A stretch of DNA of 61,309 nucleotides from Alphaproteobacteria bacterium (lineage in GTDB: Bacteria; Pseudomonadota; Alphaproteobacteria; JAJTHO01; CANGXP01), in NCBI GenBank assembly GCA_947457935.1, contig CANGXP010000006.1:1-61309 (forward strand), read 5' to 3'. Below, one piece after another: positions 8,669 through 17,163 of this stretch (its first letter is position 1; each line of letters begins with the position of its first letter). Both the position numbers and the translations under genes were made by a program. A model generated the notes under the pieces. That model made no database searches. It saw nothing but the letters and a program-made list of their open reading frames with translations, and was not told the DNA's origin.

Positions 8669-9682
8669 ATGTCACACTATTTTTCCCGCTGGATGTTCAC
8701 CTGTTGCGTGTTGATTTTTATCATGGTGGTGATTGGTGGGGCAACGCGGCTGACGAATTCGGGTTTGTCGATTGTGGAATGGAAGCCGATTCATGGCACA
8801 ATTCCCCCGCTGAATGCCGCTGAATGGCAGGAAGAATTCGCAAAATATAAGCAATACCCTGAATACCAGAAAATCAACAAAGGCATGTCTTTAGAAGAGT
8901 TTAAGGGCATTTTTTGGTGGGAATATATCCACCGTGTGTGGGGCAGGGTAATCGGGATGGTGTTTTTGTTGCCGCTGTTGTGGTTTGCAGTGGTGAAAAA
9001 AGTTCCCGTACGCACGTTGCTCCCCTTTGTGGGGCTGTTTGGTTTGGTCTGTTTGCAAGGTTTTATGGGCTGGTTTATGGTGCAAAGCGGGTTGAAGGAT
9101 AATCCCGCTGTAAGCCATTATCGCCTCACCGTGCATTTATTGCTCGCCCTTATCCTTTTTTCTTTGTGCTATGGGATGGGTTTAAAGCACGCGTTCAACA
9201 TAAATACGGCGCGGGTTAGCAATTTCCTGACACGCTACACAAGCGGGTTTTGCGTGTTGTTATTTGTAACGATTGCCACGGGCGGCATGGTGGCAGGCAG
9301 TGATGCAGGATTGATTTATAATACATTTCCGTTAATGGAAGGGCATATTATGCCGCCAGAGGCGTTTCAAATGCAGCCGTGGTGGGTTAATTTAGGGGAG
9401 AATCCCGCAACTAAACAGTTTGTCCATCGAATGCTTGCGTATGCAACATTTTTTGCAGGTTTGGGATTGGTGTATGCCGTGTGGGTGCGTGCGCCGAAAG
9501 TGGATGCTGCAAGGCGGGAGAGTTTGGTATTATTCGTGTTGCTGTGTTGCCAAGTGGGGCTGGGTATTGCAACGTTGCTGTATCATGTGCCTGTGGTTTT
9601 AGGCGTGTTGCATCAGGCTAATGCGGTGTTGGTGTTAGCGGCGGCATTGCGTTTATGTTTTTTGCAGCGGTATTTGATGTAG
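8669..9682 (+). CDS. ctaA: Heme A synthase CtaA
   Basis: Integral membrane enzyme that oxidises the C8 methyl group of heme O to the formyl group of heme A, the cofactor of aa3-type cytochrome oxidase. Eight membrane helices in two repeats are visible. The N-terminal GGATRLTNSGLSIVEWKP motif is typical of the alphaproteobacterial class. Heme-ligand histidines fit in EYIHRVWGR, HYRLTVHLLLA, QFVHRMLAY and LGVLHQANA. No extracellular cysteine pair of the Bacillus type is seen, as expected for this class. 337 aa is normal. Its last 65 bp overlap, tail to tail, the 3' end of the minus-strand response-regulator gene. Confidence 0.96.
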   Translation: MSHYFSRWMFTCCVLIFIMVVIGGATRLTNSGLSIVEWKPIHGTIPPLNAAEWQEEFAKYKQYPEYQKINKGMSLEEFKGIFWWEYIHRVWGRVIGMVFLLPLLWFAVVKKVPVRTLLPFVGLFGLVCLQGFMGWFMVQSGLKDNPAVSHYRLTVHLLLALILFSLCYGMGLKHAFNINTARVSNFLTRYTSGFCVLLFVTIATGGMVAGSDAGLIYNTFPLMEGHIMPPEAFQMQPWWVNLGENPATKQFVHRMLAYATFFAGLGLVYAVWVRAPKVDAARRESLVLFVLLCCQVGLGIATLLYHVPVVLGVLHQANAVLVLAAALRLCFLQRYLM

Positions 9683-10166
9683 CATAGCAACGCCTGTCCT
9701 TGCCCTCTATAGGACGTTCCTGTCTGCGTCTGTCTGGTCCTACATAACTTGCTTGCTTGATAAAGGAGCGAGGATTGTTGAGCGCGGATTCTATTTTTTG
9801 CTGCAGCGTGTCTAACGTCACTGGTTTTACCATAAATTCATTCATGCCCAAATCACGTGCCTTTTTTACATAAATTGCCTCTCCGTGCCCTGATAGAAAA
9901 ATAAAAGGGATATAAGGATTGCGGCTTTTTATATCTGTACGGATTTTTTCTAAAAGGCTGAAGCCATCGGCGGGTTCCATGCGAATATCACAGAGCACAA
10001 TATCAAACGCATGTTCTTGAAAAACCTTGAAGCCTTTATCTCCATCGCTTGCATCTATAATATTTTTAACGCCTATTACGCCAAGCAATGAGCGCAAAAG
10101 TATGCGCATATTTTGATTGTCATCAACAATCAAGACTTTTAACTTGGATAAAGACGCTGTACTCAT
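9618..10166 (-). CDS. Single-domain response regulator with PDRRR tail
   Basis: CheY-like receiver domain (residues about 9-130). The acidic pocket is DD at 15-16, the phosphoacceptor D60 sits in VLCDIRMEPADG, the switch Ser92 in FLSGHGE, and K114 in FMVKP. A tail of about 50 residues contains GPDRRRQ and KDRR, a motif common in alphaproteobacterial stand-alone regulators. No DNA-binding or enzymatic output domain is present. It is the only gene of its strand here, with no histidine kinase beside it. The last 22 or so residues are encoded antisense to the end of ctaA. Its input could be a kinase elsewhere, or CheA of the operon at 39 kb. Confidence 0.88.
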   Translation of the reverse strand: MSTASLSKLKVLIVDDNQNMRILLRSLLGVIGVKNIIDASDGDKGFKVFQEHAFDIVLCDIRMEPADGFSLLEKIRTDIKSRNPYIPFIFLSGHGEAIYVKKARDLGMNEFMVKPVTLDTLQQKIESALNNPRSFIKQASYVGPDRRRQERPIEGKDRRCYATSNTAAKNINAMPPLTPTPH

Positions 10167-10213
10167 AGTTAAAAGAGTATAAAGAAATAGTTAATAAAGA
10201 GCAAATACAATTT

Positions 10214-10963
10214 ATGGCAGGACATTCCAAATTTAAAAACATCATGCACCGCAAGGGCGCACAGGATGCAAAACGCGCCAAGCGGTTTACGAAAATCATC
10301 AAAGAAATTACTGTTGCAGCAAGGGCAGGCAATCCTGACCCCAGCATGAATCCACGGCTGCGCACGGCACTTGCGGAAGCGCGGGTAGAAAACGTCTCAA
10401 AAGACACTATCGAACGCGCCATTAAAAAAGCCACTGAAGGCAATACAGGCGAGAATTTTGAAGAAATCCGCTATGAGGGCTATGGCGTGAAAGGCGTTGC
10501 CGTGATTGTGGAGGCGTTGACGGATAATCGCAACCGCACCGCCTCCGATGTGCGCTCAACCTTTAGTAAATATGGCGGCAGTTTGGGAGAAACCAACAGC
10601 GTTTCTTTTATGTTCAATCGCGTGGGGCAGATTATTTACCCTTTAAGCGTTGGGTCGGCAGACAAAGTGTTTGAAGCTGCCATTGAGGCAGGGGCAGAGA
10701 ATGTGGAAAGCGGTGATGATGCGCACGAAATCACCTGTGCGGTGGAAGATTTTTATACGGTGCGTGATGCCTTAGAAAAAACGTTGGGTTCTCCTCAAGA
10801 AGCCGCTTTAGTCTGGATTCCACAAACAACGGTGGCGTTGGATGAAGAGGCGGCCGTGAGTGTGTTAAAATTGATGGACGTGCTGGAAGACAACGATGAT
10901 GTGCGGAGCGTGAGTGCGAATTTTGATATTGCGCCAGAGGTGTTGGTGAAGCTAGCAGGTTAG
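10214..10963 (+). CDS. YebC/PmpR family protein
   Basis: Member of the YebC/TACO1 family, known as transcriptional regulators (PmpR-like) and more recently linked to ribosome function at proline-rich stretches. The N-terminal signature [25 protein letters not shown] is diagnostic, and three domains follow over 249 aa, the standard length. An upstream gap of 47 bp separates it from the divergent response-regulator gene. yebC next to ruvC is the classic arrangement; ruvC begins 25 bp downstream, so they form one operon with ruvA and ruvB. Confidence 0.95.
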   Translation: MAGHSKFKNIMHRKGAQDAKRAKRFTKIIKEITVAARAGNPDPSMNPRLRTALAEARVENVSKDTIERAIKKATEGNTGENFEEIRYEGYGVKGVAVIVEALTDNRNRTASDVRSTFSKYGGSLGETNSVSFMFNRVGQIIYPLSVGSADKVFEAAIEAGAENVESGDDAHEITCAVEDFYTVRDALEKTLGSPQEAALVWIPQTTVALDEEAAVSVLKLMDVLEDNDDVRSVSANFDIAPEVLVKLAG

Positions 10964-10988
10964 GTAAGGCAGCAGGGGAATAACTATA

Positions 10989-11480
10989 ATGATTATTATT
11001 GGACTTGACCCCGGCTTGAACAACACAGGATGGGGCATCGTTGATTTTCAGAGTGGGAGGCTGTCGTTTGTGGCGGCGGGGGTGATCAAGCCCAGCAGCG
11101 ATTTACCAATGGCAGACCGCCTTAAAGGGTTATTTGCAGGAATTTTACGTGTGTTAGAGGAGTATCAACCACACACGGCGGCTGTGGAAGAAACCTTTGT
11201 GAATACCAACCCGCGCTCTGCCTTGATTTTGGGGCAGGCGCGCGGCATTGCGTTGATGACCCCCGCCTTTTATGGTATCCCTGTTGCGGAATATGCGGCA
11301 AACACGGTTAAAAAAGCGGTGGTGGGCGCGGGACATGCCGATAAAACACAAGTGCAGGCGATGATACGTTTGTTGTTGCCAACAAGCGGCACGCAAGGCG
11401 CGGATGCGGCAGATGCACTGGCGGTGGCGATTTGTCATAGTCATTTTGCAAAGACGGCGAACAGGTGGAAGGCGGGGTGA
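10989..11480 (+). CDS. ruvC: Holliday-junction resolvase RuvC
   Basis: Endonuclease that resolves Holliday junctions after RuvAB branch migration. The four acidic active-site residues are visible at the family positions: D7 in GLDPGLNNTGWG, E67/E68 in AVEETF, D139 and D142 in GADAADALAVA. 163 aa is normal for alphaproteobacteria. An AGGGG ribosome site stands before the ATG. It is followed not directly by ruvA but by a 500-bp insertion of paired repeats and a DUF559 gene. Confidence 0.97.
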   Translation: MIIIGLDPGLNNTGWGIVDFQSGRLSFVAAGVIKPSSDLPMADRLKGLFAGILRVLEEYQPHTAAVEETFVNTNPRSALILGQARGIALMTPAFYGIPVAEYAANTVKKAVVGAGHADKTQVQAMIRLLLPTSGTQGADAADALAVAICHSHFAKTANRWKAG

Positions 11481-11501
11481 GCTTTTGTGTGTTTTTTGAT
11501 A

Positions 11502-11537
11502 CCCCTCACCCCAACCCTCTCCCACAAGGGGAGAGGG
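11502..11537 (+). repeat. 36-bp repeat, copy A
   Basis: Begins CCCCTCACCCCAACC and ends ACAAGGGGAGAGGG. It is the exact reverse complement of copy B at 11605-11640. It carries its own short internal palindrome (CCCTCTCCC ... GGGGAGAGGG), so each copy can fold alone, and A with B can form a 36-bp stem around a 67-bp loop just downstream of ruvC. Confidence 0.9.
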
Positions 11538-11604
11538 AGTACCCCCGTATCGCTTGCTAAGACTTTTACAAGAACGCCCTGCACTAGAGGGCATAAAGAA
11601 AGCC

Positions 11605-11640
11605 CCCTCTCCCCTTGTGGGAGAGGGTTGGGGTGAGGGG
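11605..11640 (-). repeat. 36-bp repeat, copy B
   Basis: Perfect inverted copy of 11502-11537, ending five bases before the DUF559 start codon. Its G-rich end (TGAGGGGG) lies where a ribosome-binding site for DUF559 would be, so the repeat seems to supply the translation signal. Confidence 0.9.
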
Positions 11641-11645
11641 GAATA

Positions 11646-12023
11646 ATGAACTCTTTGCAGGATAAAGCGCGGAAATTACGCCGTAATCAAACAGATGCCG
11701 AGAGATGGTTGTGGCAACAGTTGCGTGCAAAACAACTTGGCGCAAAATTTCGCAGGCAGCAGTCTATACCACCGTATATTGTTGATTTTGTATGTTTTGA
11801 GCATAAGTTGATTATTGAAGTGGACGGCGGACAGCATGACGCGCAACAACAGTATGATGCACGAAGAACAAAATTTTTGGAACAACAAGGGTATCATGTC
11901 GTGCGGTTTTGGAATAATGATGTATTTGAGAATAAAGAGGGTGTTTTGCAGCATATTTTGACGTGTATTAGGGAGAAAATCCCTCACTCCAATTCTCTCT
12001 CACAAGGGGAGATGGAAGCATGA
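11646..12023 (+). CDS. DUF559 (Vsr-like, PD-(D/E)xK fold) nuclease-like protein
   Basis: Small DUF559 protein, a family related to very-short-patch repair endonucleases. Typical landmarks are present: RRNQTDAERWLWQQLR, then a core with D47 in YIVDFVC, E58 and D60 in LIIEVDGGQH, and VVRFWNNDVF. The acidic residues and the QH pair fit a PD-(D/E)xK-type active site. No function has been firmly assigned to the family. It breaks the usual ruvC-ruvA adjacency. It starts directly after repeat B, and its last residues are translated from a decayed copy of the same repeat (11981-12015). Its TGA overlaps the ATG of ruvA (ATGA), so ruvA translation may depend on it. This looks like a repeat-associated mobile unit. 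Confidence 0.85.
   Translation: MNSLQDKARKLRRNQTDAERWLWQQLRAKQLGAKFRRQQSIPPYIVDFVCFEHKLIIEVDGGQHDAQQQYDARRTKFLEQQGYHVVRFWNNDVFENKEGVLQHILTCIREKIPHSNSLSQGEMEA
11981..12015 (+). repeat. Degenerate repeat copy C inside the DUF559 3' end
   Basis: Matches copy A at 30 of 35 positions in the same orientation, so it is inverted relative to copy B. Together B and C bracket the DUF559 gene as imperfect inverted repeats. The copy is translated as the C-terminal residues of the protein, and its AAGGGGAGA segment (about 12004-12012) sits at ribosome-binding distance from the ruvA ATG at 12020. Confidence 0.85.
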
Positions 12024-12634
12024 TAGCACAACTGAAAGGACTGGTGGACGCAATTTTAAGCGATGCGGTGATTCTAGATGTACACGGCGTGGGCTATAAA
12101 GTGTTTTGCTCGCAAAAAACCTTGAGCAACCTCCCTGCGTTGGGGGAAGGCGTGGTGTTGCTGATAGAAACACACGTGCGGGAAGACCATATTCACCTTT
12201 ATGGCTTTGCCAGCGAAGAAGAGCAAGCATGGTTCTTAAAACTCTCCAGCGTACAGGGGGTGGGCAACAGAACGGCGTTGTCTATTTTGTCGGTGTTGTC
12301 GCCGTTTGACCTGCAGCAAGCCATTGCCGCGCAAGATAAAACCAGCATCACCCGTGCAGATGGGGTGGGGGCAAAAATTGCGCTCAGGATTGTAACAGAA
12401 TTGAAAGATAAGGTGGTGGCGATGCCAGCAGGGGTGGCGGCGTTGCGGCGCGGGAATGCGCCAGTGTCGAATCAACCACAAGGCGTGTTTGAGGATGCGG
12501 TGTCGGCGTTGGTGCATTTGGGGTATCAACGGAGTGCAGCGGTGAATGCAGTTGGTGTTGCGTTAGCAAAAGTAAATAATACCAGTGATATGCAAGAAAT
12601 TATTAAAGTATCCTTACAAGAATTGAGTGCATAG
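12020..12634 (+). CDS. ruvA: Holliday-junction branch migration subunit RuvA
   Basis: DNA-binding subunit that forms tetramers on the four-way junction and loads RuvB. The N-terminal OB fold ([15 protein letters not shown]) is followed by two helix-hairpin-helix motifs ([16 protein letters not shown] and [19 protein letters not shown]) and a flexible link to the C-terminal three-helix RuvB-contact domain (about 155-204). 204 aa is normal. The ATG overlaps the stop of the inserted DUF559 gene, and the ribosome site lies in repeat copy C. Confidence 0.97.
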   Translation: MIAQLKGLVDAILSDAVILDVHGVGYKVFCSQKTLSNLPALGEGVVLLIETHVREDHIHLYGFASEEEQAWFLKLSSVQGVGNRTALSILSVLSPFDLQQAIAAQDKTSITRADGVGAKIALRIVTELKDKVVAMPAGVAALRRGNAPVSNQPQGVFEDAVSALVHLGYQRSAAVNAVGVALAKVNNTSDMQEIIKVSLQELSA

Positions 12635-12638
12635 GATT

Positions 12639-13670
12639 ATGGAAGCCATCACCACCCCGAAAAAACTTGAAGAAGATAAGGCAGAAAATAGCCTGCGCCC
12701 GTTGTCGTTGGCGGATTTTATCGGGCAACCCGCCCTCAAAGCCAATCTTGCGGTGTTTGTGGAGGCGGCAAAAAAACGCACTCAAGCGCTTGACCACGTT
12801 TTGTTTTATGGCCCTCCCGGATTGGGTAAAACGACGTTGGCGCAAATTGTGGCGAAAGAACTGGGCGTGAATTTTCGGGCAACAAGTGGCCCCATGATTA
12901 CTAAGGGCGGGGATTTAGCCGCGTTGCTGACGAACCTACAGCCGCATGATGTGTTGTTTATTGATGAAATTCACAGGCTGCCTGCGGCGGTGGAGGAGGT
13001 GCTCTACCCTGCCATGGAGGATTTTCAGCTTGATTTGATTATCGGTGAAGGCCCGTCTGCCCGTTCGTTGCGTATTGACTTGCCGCCGTTCACCTTGGTT
13101 GCGGCAACCACCCGTTCGGGGATGCTCACGAATCCATTAAGAGACAGATTCGGTATTCCCCTGCGGCTGGATTTCTATACGCCTGAAGAATTAAAACTGA
13201 TTGTGCAACGGGGCGCGGGCAAATTGCAGATGGATTTAACTGAGACGGGTGCGTTAGAGATTGCCACACGGGCACGGGGTACGCCACGCATTGCAGGGAG
13301 ATTATTACGCCGTATTCGCGATTTTGCCGCCGTTGCGAATGTTAGCCCGATTGACCGTGTGCATGCGGATACCGCGCTGAATCGCTTGCAGGTGGATAGC
13401 CTTGGCTTAGATGATATGGACAGACGCTATTTGCGTTGTATGGCGGAAAATTATGGCGGGGGGCCTGTGGGGGTGGATACCCTCGCTGCTGCTTTATCAG
13501 AGCAACGCGATACGCTAGAAGAAGTGATTGAGCCATATTTATTGCAGCAAGGGTTTGTGGCGCGTACACCACGCGGGCGGATGTTGGCGCATAAGGGCTA
13601 TAGTCATTTAGGGCTAACGCCGCCTGCTGTGATGCAAACGGGGTTGTTTGGGGAGGAAGCTATATCATAG
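12639..13670 (+). CDS. ruvB: Holliday-junction helicase motor RuvB
   Basis: AAA+ ATPase that drives branch migration with RuvA. Walker A GPPGLGKT is at 58-65 and Walker B LFIDEIH near 106-112. The sensor motif AATTRSG, the arginine finger segment LRDRFG and a C-terminal winged-helix domain ending in [17 protein letters not shown] are all present. The ATG at 12639 is preceded by AGGA and lies 4 bp after the ruvA stop; a GTG at 12627 would overlap ruvA and is less likely. 343 aa, full length. Confidence 0.98.
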   Translation: MEAITTPKKLEEDKAENSLRPLSLADFIGQPALKANLAVFVEAAKKRTQALDHVLFYGPPGLGKTTLAQIVAKELGVNFRATSGPMITKGGDLAALLTNLQPHDVLFIDEIHRLPAAVEEVLYPAMEDFQLDLIIGEGPSARSLRIDLPPFTLVAATTRSGMLTNPLRDRFGIPLRLDFYTPEELKLIVQRGAGKLQMDLTETGALEIATRARGTPRIAGRLLRRIRDFAAVANVSPIDRVHADTALNRLQVDSLGLDDMDRRYLRCMAENYGGGPVGVDTLAAALSEQRDTLEEVIEPYLLQQGFVARTPRGRMLAHKGYSHLGLTPPAVMQTGLFGEEAIS

Positions 13671-13749
13671 ATATTTTTTCTGCTGCAGCCATGTTCGTTA
13701 GAAATCATTAGTGTTTTATCAATTTATGGTGTATATATAGTAATACATG

Positions 13750-13760
13750 TATACTATAAT
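13750..13760 (+). promoter_or_regulatory. Possible -10 region before the beta-helix gene
   Basis: TATACT (13750-13755) overlaps a perfect TATAAT (13755-13760), both inside an imperfect palindrome around ATAGTAATACATGTATACTAT. No good -35 is visible. The start codon at 13772 is so close that a transcript from here would be nearly leaderless. Confidence 0.35.
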
Positions 13761-13771
13761 AGTGAGGTTGT

Positions 13772-15550
13772 ATGAGTGATTCAACGTCTTCTGAACTAGA
13801 ACCTAACAATACCCCCTCTACGACTCCACAAGCTGCCGAACCAGATACACAAGCGACAGAACGGCTTGCCGAAATGCTCCGCCAAGCCGTCAAAATGATG
13901 CAAATGTGGCTATCATTTGTCACACAAAGCGTTGAAGCCGATAAAAAATCCGCTTCTCAAGAACCGCCTGTTAAAATCACCACCATTCCGGGGTCAACAA
14001 GCGCCTCAATCGCCTATAAAAACGAAACAGGCGATTCTCAAAATATGGTTGTGAATTTTCCGAACGGCATTGACAACGAGTGGGTAGGCAAGTCTTTTCA
14101 GAGAATGCAGGCAGCATGGCGCGAAGCGGCTTCTCAAGAGAAGACTCGTCAACAAGAAGGCGCAAACACCTTTATTAAGGAAACAATTGCCCTAGAAGGA
14201 ATTTTAAGACAAAGCGGCGCAACACGCGACCAAATAAATGATGTTGTAGCCTGTACGGTGATGCAAGAAACACGACAAATTTTGGAAACAGAGCGAGCGA
14301 AAGGACTGTATGAGGAGCAAAATCCTCCTACACCTATACCGACGCAAGCACCATCCAGTAATGTAGCTGAACCATCCCAAGAAGCACAAAAAAATACAGG
14401 ACAAGAAAATCAAGGACAACAAAACAACTCATTTCGTTACGCCCCTAAAAACCCTGCGAATGACACGGGACAACCAGACCAAGAACCTCTTGTTTTAGAA
14501 AATGTTGCCGCAGGGGCGCGGTTAAATTATCCAGGTCGCCAAGTGATTGTGACTGGCGATATTGGTGAAGGCGCTGACCTTAAGGCAGCGCATATTGAGG
14601 TGCGTGGCAACGTGTCGGATAACGTCCGCTTAGTTGCCGATGCGCCGAATAACTCAACGCTGTCTATTGCGGGAACAGTGGGAAGTAACGTGGTGCTTAC
14701 GGGCGGGGCGGTCACCGCCGAAACAACTATTGGCAATGGCGTTTCAGTGAATGCGGGTAAATTAACTGCTAAGGATATTGGGGATAATGCAAATATCAAT
14801 GCAGGGAAATTAACCGCTGAATCAGTTGGAAATAATGCCGATATTAATGCGGGGAAGGCAGAAATTAGCAAGAGCATTGGCAATAATGCTGAAATTAACG
14901 CAGGCAAATATGAATTGGGAACAAATGTCAGCCCTGCCACTATGGGAACAAAAAATACAATCAATGCTGGAAATGCCGTTCTTAATACAACAGGTATTGA
15001 AGATGCTACTGTAAACGCAGGGATGTTAGAAGTTCCAAACGGAAATATAAACGGCAGTACAATAGATGTTGGTAGCGTTCAAACCACAGCAAAAATATCA
15101 AACTCCACAGTTTATTTCCGCCAAAATGCCCAAATTGGCACGGTGAACAACTCCACGGTTGAACAAGCCCCGAACGGCAATGTGTCAGGCGGGAACATCT
15201 CCTCAAGTGGCGATGTCAGCATTGGCAACGTCGTGGTGAACGGGAATGTAACCAGCGTTTCAGGAGGTGTGCGCAGCAGCAATGCCCCCGCAGGTATGGT
15301 GCGCATTGATACCGCTATCAATTCACAAATTTCTGTACAGCAAGACAACACGCCTGTGGCTGTCCATAGCCTTCATAATTCCAGTATTGTTGCGAATGGA
15401 AATATTGGGGTTCAGCAAACAGAGGGGGATTGCGTGCTTACCTCAAATTATGGGACGGCAACTTGCAAAAATCCTAGCGAAAGCACACAATCTTATAGCA
15501 ACGCCGTTCAAACAGCCCAGCAATATCGTGCAGGAGGCATGGGGATGTAA
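13772..15550 (+). CDS. Large repeat protein with predicted beta-helix domain (unknown)
   Basis: I cannot name this 592-aa protein. It has no signal peptide or membrane segment. Residues 1-30 are low-complexity (Ser/Thr/Pro/Glu), 30-190 are helical, and 190-235 are a Pro/Gln/Asn-rich linker. From about 235 to 560 comes a long array of short beta-type repeats with valine/isoleucine and asparagine/glycine alternation. Its most regular part (about 320-375) repeats an IGNNA-x-INAGK-type unit four times. This resembles parallel beta-helices of the FapA (DUF342), bactofilin or MinC-C type, and the opening segment GRQVIVTGDIGEGADLKAA is particularly FapA-like. Two cysteines lie near the C terminus in TEGDCVLTSNYGTATCKN. 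A cytoskeletal or scaffold role is possible but unproven. It follows ruvB after 101 bp with its own upstream AT-rich region. Confidence 0.7.
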   Translation: MSDSTSSELEPNNTPSTTPQAAEPDTQATERLAEMLRQAVKMMQMWLSFVTQSVEADKKSASQEPPVKITTIPGSTSASIAYKNETGDSQNMVVNFPNGIDNEWVGKSFQRMQAAWREAASQEKTRQQEGANTFIKETIALEGILRQSGATRDQINDVVACTVMQETRQILETERAKGLYEEQNPPTPIPTQAPSSNVAEPSQEAQKNTGQENQGQQNNSFRYAPKNPANDTGQPDQEPLVLENVAAGARLNYPGRQVIVTGDIGEGADLKAAHIEVRGNVSDNVRLVADAPNNSTLSIAGTVGSNVVLTGGAVTAETTIGNGVSVNAGKLTAKDIGDNANINAGKLTAESVGNNADINAGKAEISKSIGNNAEINAGKYELGTNVSPATMGTKNTINAGNAVLNTTGIEDATVNAGMLEVPNGNINGSTIDVGSVQTTAKISNSTVYFRQNAQIGTVNNSTVEQAPNGNVSGGNISSSGDVSIGNVVVNGNVTSVSGGVRSSNAPAGMVRIDTAINSQISVQQDNTPVAVHSLHNSSIVANGNIGVQQTEGDCVLTSNYGTATCKNPSESTQSYSNAVQTAQQYRAGGMGM

Positions 15551-15573
15551 TGTGTAATATCCTTAAATAACCC

Positions 15574-16908
15574 TCACCCCACCAATCCCTGCAACCTTTT
15601 AACCAGTTGCGTAGAAACATCGTCCCACTTTTCTAAAGATTGTTGGCGGAATAGGCGCATGGTGGGATATAGCTTTGTTAAGTCTCCTTCAAAACCCCAT
15701 CGCCAGTCTCCCACAGGGGGGACAATTAGCCAGACTGTAATGCCCATGCTGGCTGCAAGGTGGGCTATGGTGCTGTCTACCGTGACGATGACATCGAGCT
15801 GATCAATAAGCGTGGCGAGCGCCATTGTGTCGCGCACAAACGGGCTGCTATCGGTGATGATGCCTTGTACGCCATGGTGTTGCAGGGACAGTGTTGCATC
15901 TTGCTGCACACTATAAAAATAGGTGTTGGGCACGGTTAAGAGCGGCAAAAACGGCGCAAGTGTTGTTGTCTCATCCCAAAAAACCCCCACTTTTACAGCG
16001 TCTACGGGGGCGTGCAAAAATTCAAGCGGGGTTTCAGTGTTGGTGGCGTAAATATAAGGGGCGTATACTGCCATTTCTTCCTCTGTCACACCCAGCAAGA
16101 ACGGCAGACTGAGTAGCGAGGCGTGATAGTCGTATTGAAGCGAGGTATCTTCAAGGGAATGCACGCTGTCTGCTAGCGAAGAGTTTTGCAACAGGGGCAC
16201 GAGTTCTGCTTGGCAATGAAGCGTAATGTTTGCGCCGCGTTCTTTGAGGAGCGGCAAAAAACGTGCAAAAAATAGCGTATCGCTGGGGCTGTGTTCTGCA
16301 TACACGAGAATGGTTTTGTCTTGCGGGCTGCTGCCCGTCCATTGTGGTTTTGAGAACGTATTTTTTTGCGCAAAAGGCAGTTTCCAACGGCTTTCAAAAC
16401 TGCTGAAGCCTTCTCTAAAACTACCCATAGTAAGCAAGGTGAGGGCTTTGTTCCACTCTGCCAGCGCAAATGAGGGTTCAATGGAGAGGGCGCGTTCAAA
16501 GCTAAAAATGGCTTCGGGAAAACGATGCAGCGCGTGCAAAACCAATCCTCGATTATAGTATACATCAGCGGATTTAATATTCGCGGCAATAAGCGACTCA
16601 AAGCATTCCAGCGCGGCGGAATAATTCCCCTTCAGCATCAAGGTGTTGCCGATGTTCATGGCGACGCGATGGTCGTTGGGGGTAAGTGTTTGGGCGCGTT
16701 TATACAGGCTTAGGGCTGCATCAAAGCGGCCGTTTTCTTTCAGGATAACGCCAAGGTTTACAAGGGCTTGGACGTGGTCGGGATTGCCGCGTAGCACGCC
16801 GCGATAGAGATCTTCTGCGCGTGTAAAATCTCCCTTGCGCTGTGCTTCAAGGGCGTGCGCACAGGTGCGTTCGGCGTTGGTATCGCGGGGGGTGTGGGCG
16901 AAGGTCAT
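15574..16908 (-). CDS. TPR-repeat protein with C-terminal glycosyltransferase-like domain
   Basis: Residues about 8-175 are tandem TPRs, with recognisable units such as KGDFTRAEDLYRGVLRGNPDH, ENGRFDAALSLYKRAQTL and HRFPEAIFSFERALSIEP. The C-terminal half (about 185-444) resembles the glycosyltransferase-9/ADP-heptose-like fold found in many TPR proteins: KTILVYAEHSPSDTLFFARFLP, then ATLIDQLDVIVTVDSTIAHLAASMGITVWLIVPPVGDWRW. It may modify a surface polysaccharide or flagellar protein, but this is inference. The ATG at 16908 is preferred because an extension to 17040 would run into the dispersed repeat at 16975-17093. The stop lies 23 bp from that of the convergent beta-helix gene. Confidence 0.8.
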   Translation of the reverse strand: MTFAHTPRDTNAERTCAHALEAQRKGDFTRAEDLYRGVLRGNPDHVQALVNLGVILKENGRFDAALSLYKRAQTLTPNDHRVAMNIGNTLMLKGNYSAALECFESLIAANIKSADVYYNRGLVLHALHRFPEAIFSFERALSIEPSFALAEWNKALTLLTMGSFREGFSSFESRWKLPFAQKNTFSKPQWTGSSPQDKTILVYAEHSPSDTLFFARFLPLLKERGANITLHCQAELVPLLQNSSLADSVHSLEDTSLQYDYHASLLSLPFLLGVTEEEMAVYAPYIYATNTETPLEFLHAPVDAVKVGVFWDETTTLAPFLPLLTVPNTYFYSVQQDATLSLQHHGVQGIITDSSPFVRDTMALATLIDQLDVIVTVDSTIAHLAASMGITVWLIVPPVGDWRWGFEGDLTKLYPTMRLFRQQSLEKWDDVSTQLVKRLQGLVG

Positions 16909-16974
16909 GGAGTCTCTAAAAGTTGTAAAGATACTTTTACGATTTACGCGAAACGTCAGAGTCTTGCCATGTAT

Positions 16975-17093
16975 GTCATTCCCGCCCCCACTTCCCGCTG
17001 CGCAAGCGCCTGCGCGGCGAGTCGTGAGGATAAATTCCAACGGGAATCCACTCTTTCAAAAGATTTGTGGATTCCCTCTTTCGAGGGAATGAC
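16975..17093. repeat. Palindromic intergenic repeat, GTCATTCCC family
   Basis: The 119-bp element is bounded by perfect 9-bp inverted ends GTCATTCCC (16975-16983) and GGGAATGAC (17085-17093). Inside it are a perfect 10-bp inverted pair GGGAATCCAC/GTGGATTCCC (17042-17051/17067-17076) and a CCCTC-TTTC-GAGGG hairpin (17074-17087). The same GTCATTCCCG and CGGGAATCCA modules recur at 19851. It is a dispersed repeat without coding capacity. Confidence 0.75.
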
Positions 17094-17163
17094 AGGCAGA
17101 GTAGTCGTTGAGCGTAAGTTCTACTTTTAGAGGATACGTTGATTAAGGTTAATTTCTGGTTAA

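Noticed and set aside
14740-14930. Regular short repeats suggesting a CRISPR-like or satellite array
   Set aside because: The periodicity is that of coding repeats (INAGK-type units) in the beta-helix gene; repeats are imperfect and without spacer structure.
16909-17040. 44-residue N-terminal extension of the TPR protein
   Set aside because: It would be translated from a dispersed palindromic repeat; the TPRs begin shortly after the ATG at 16908.
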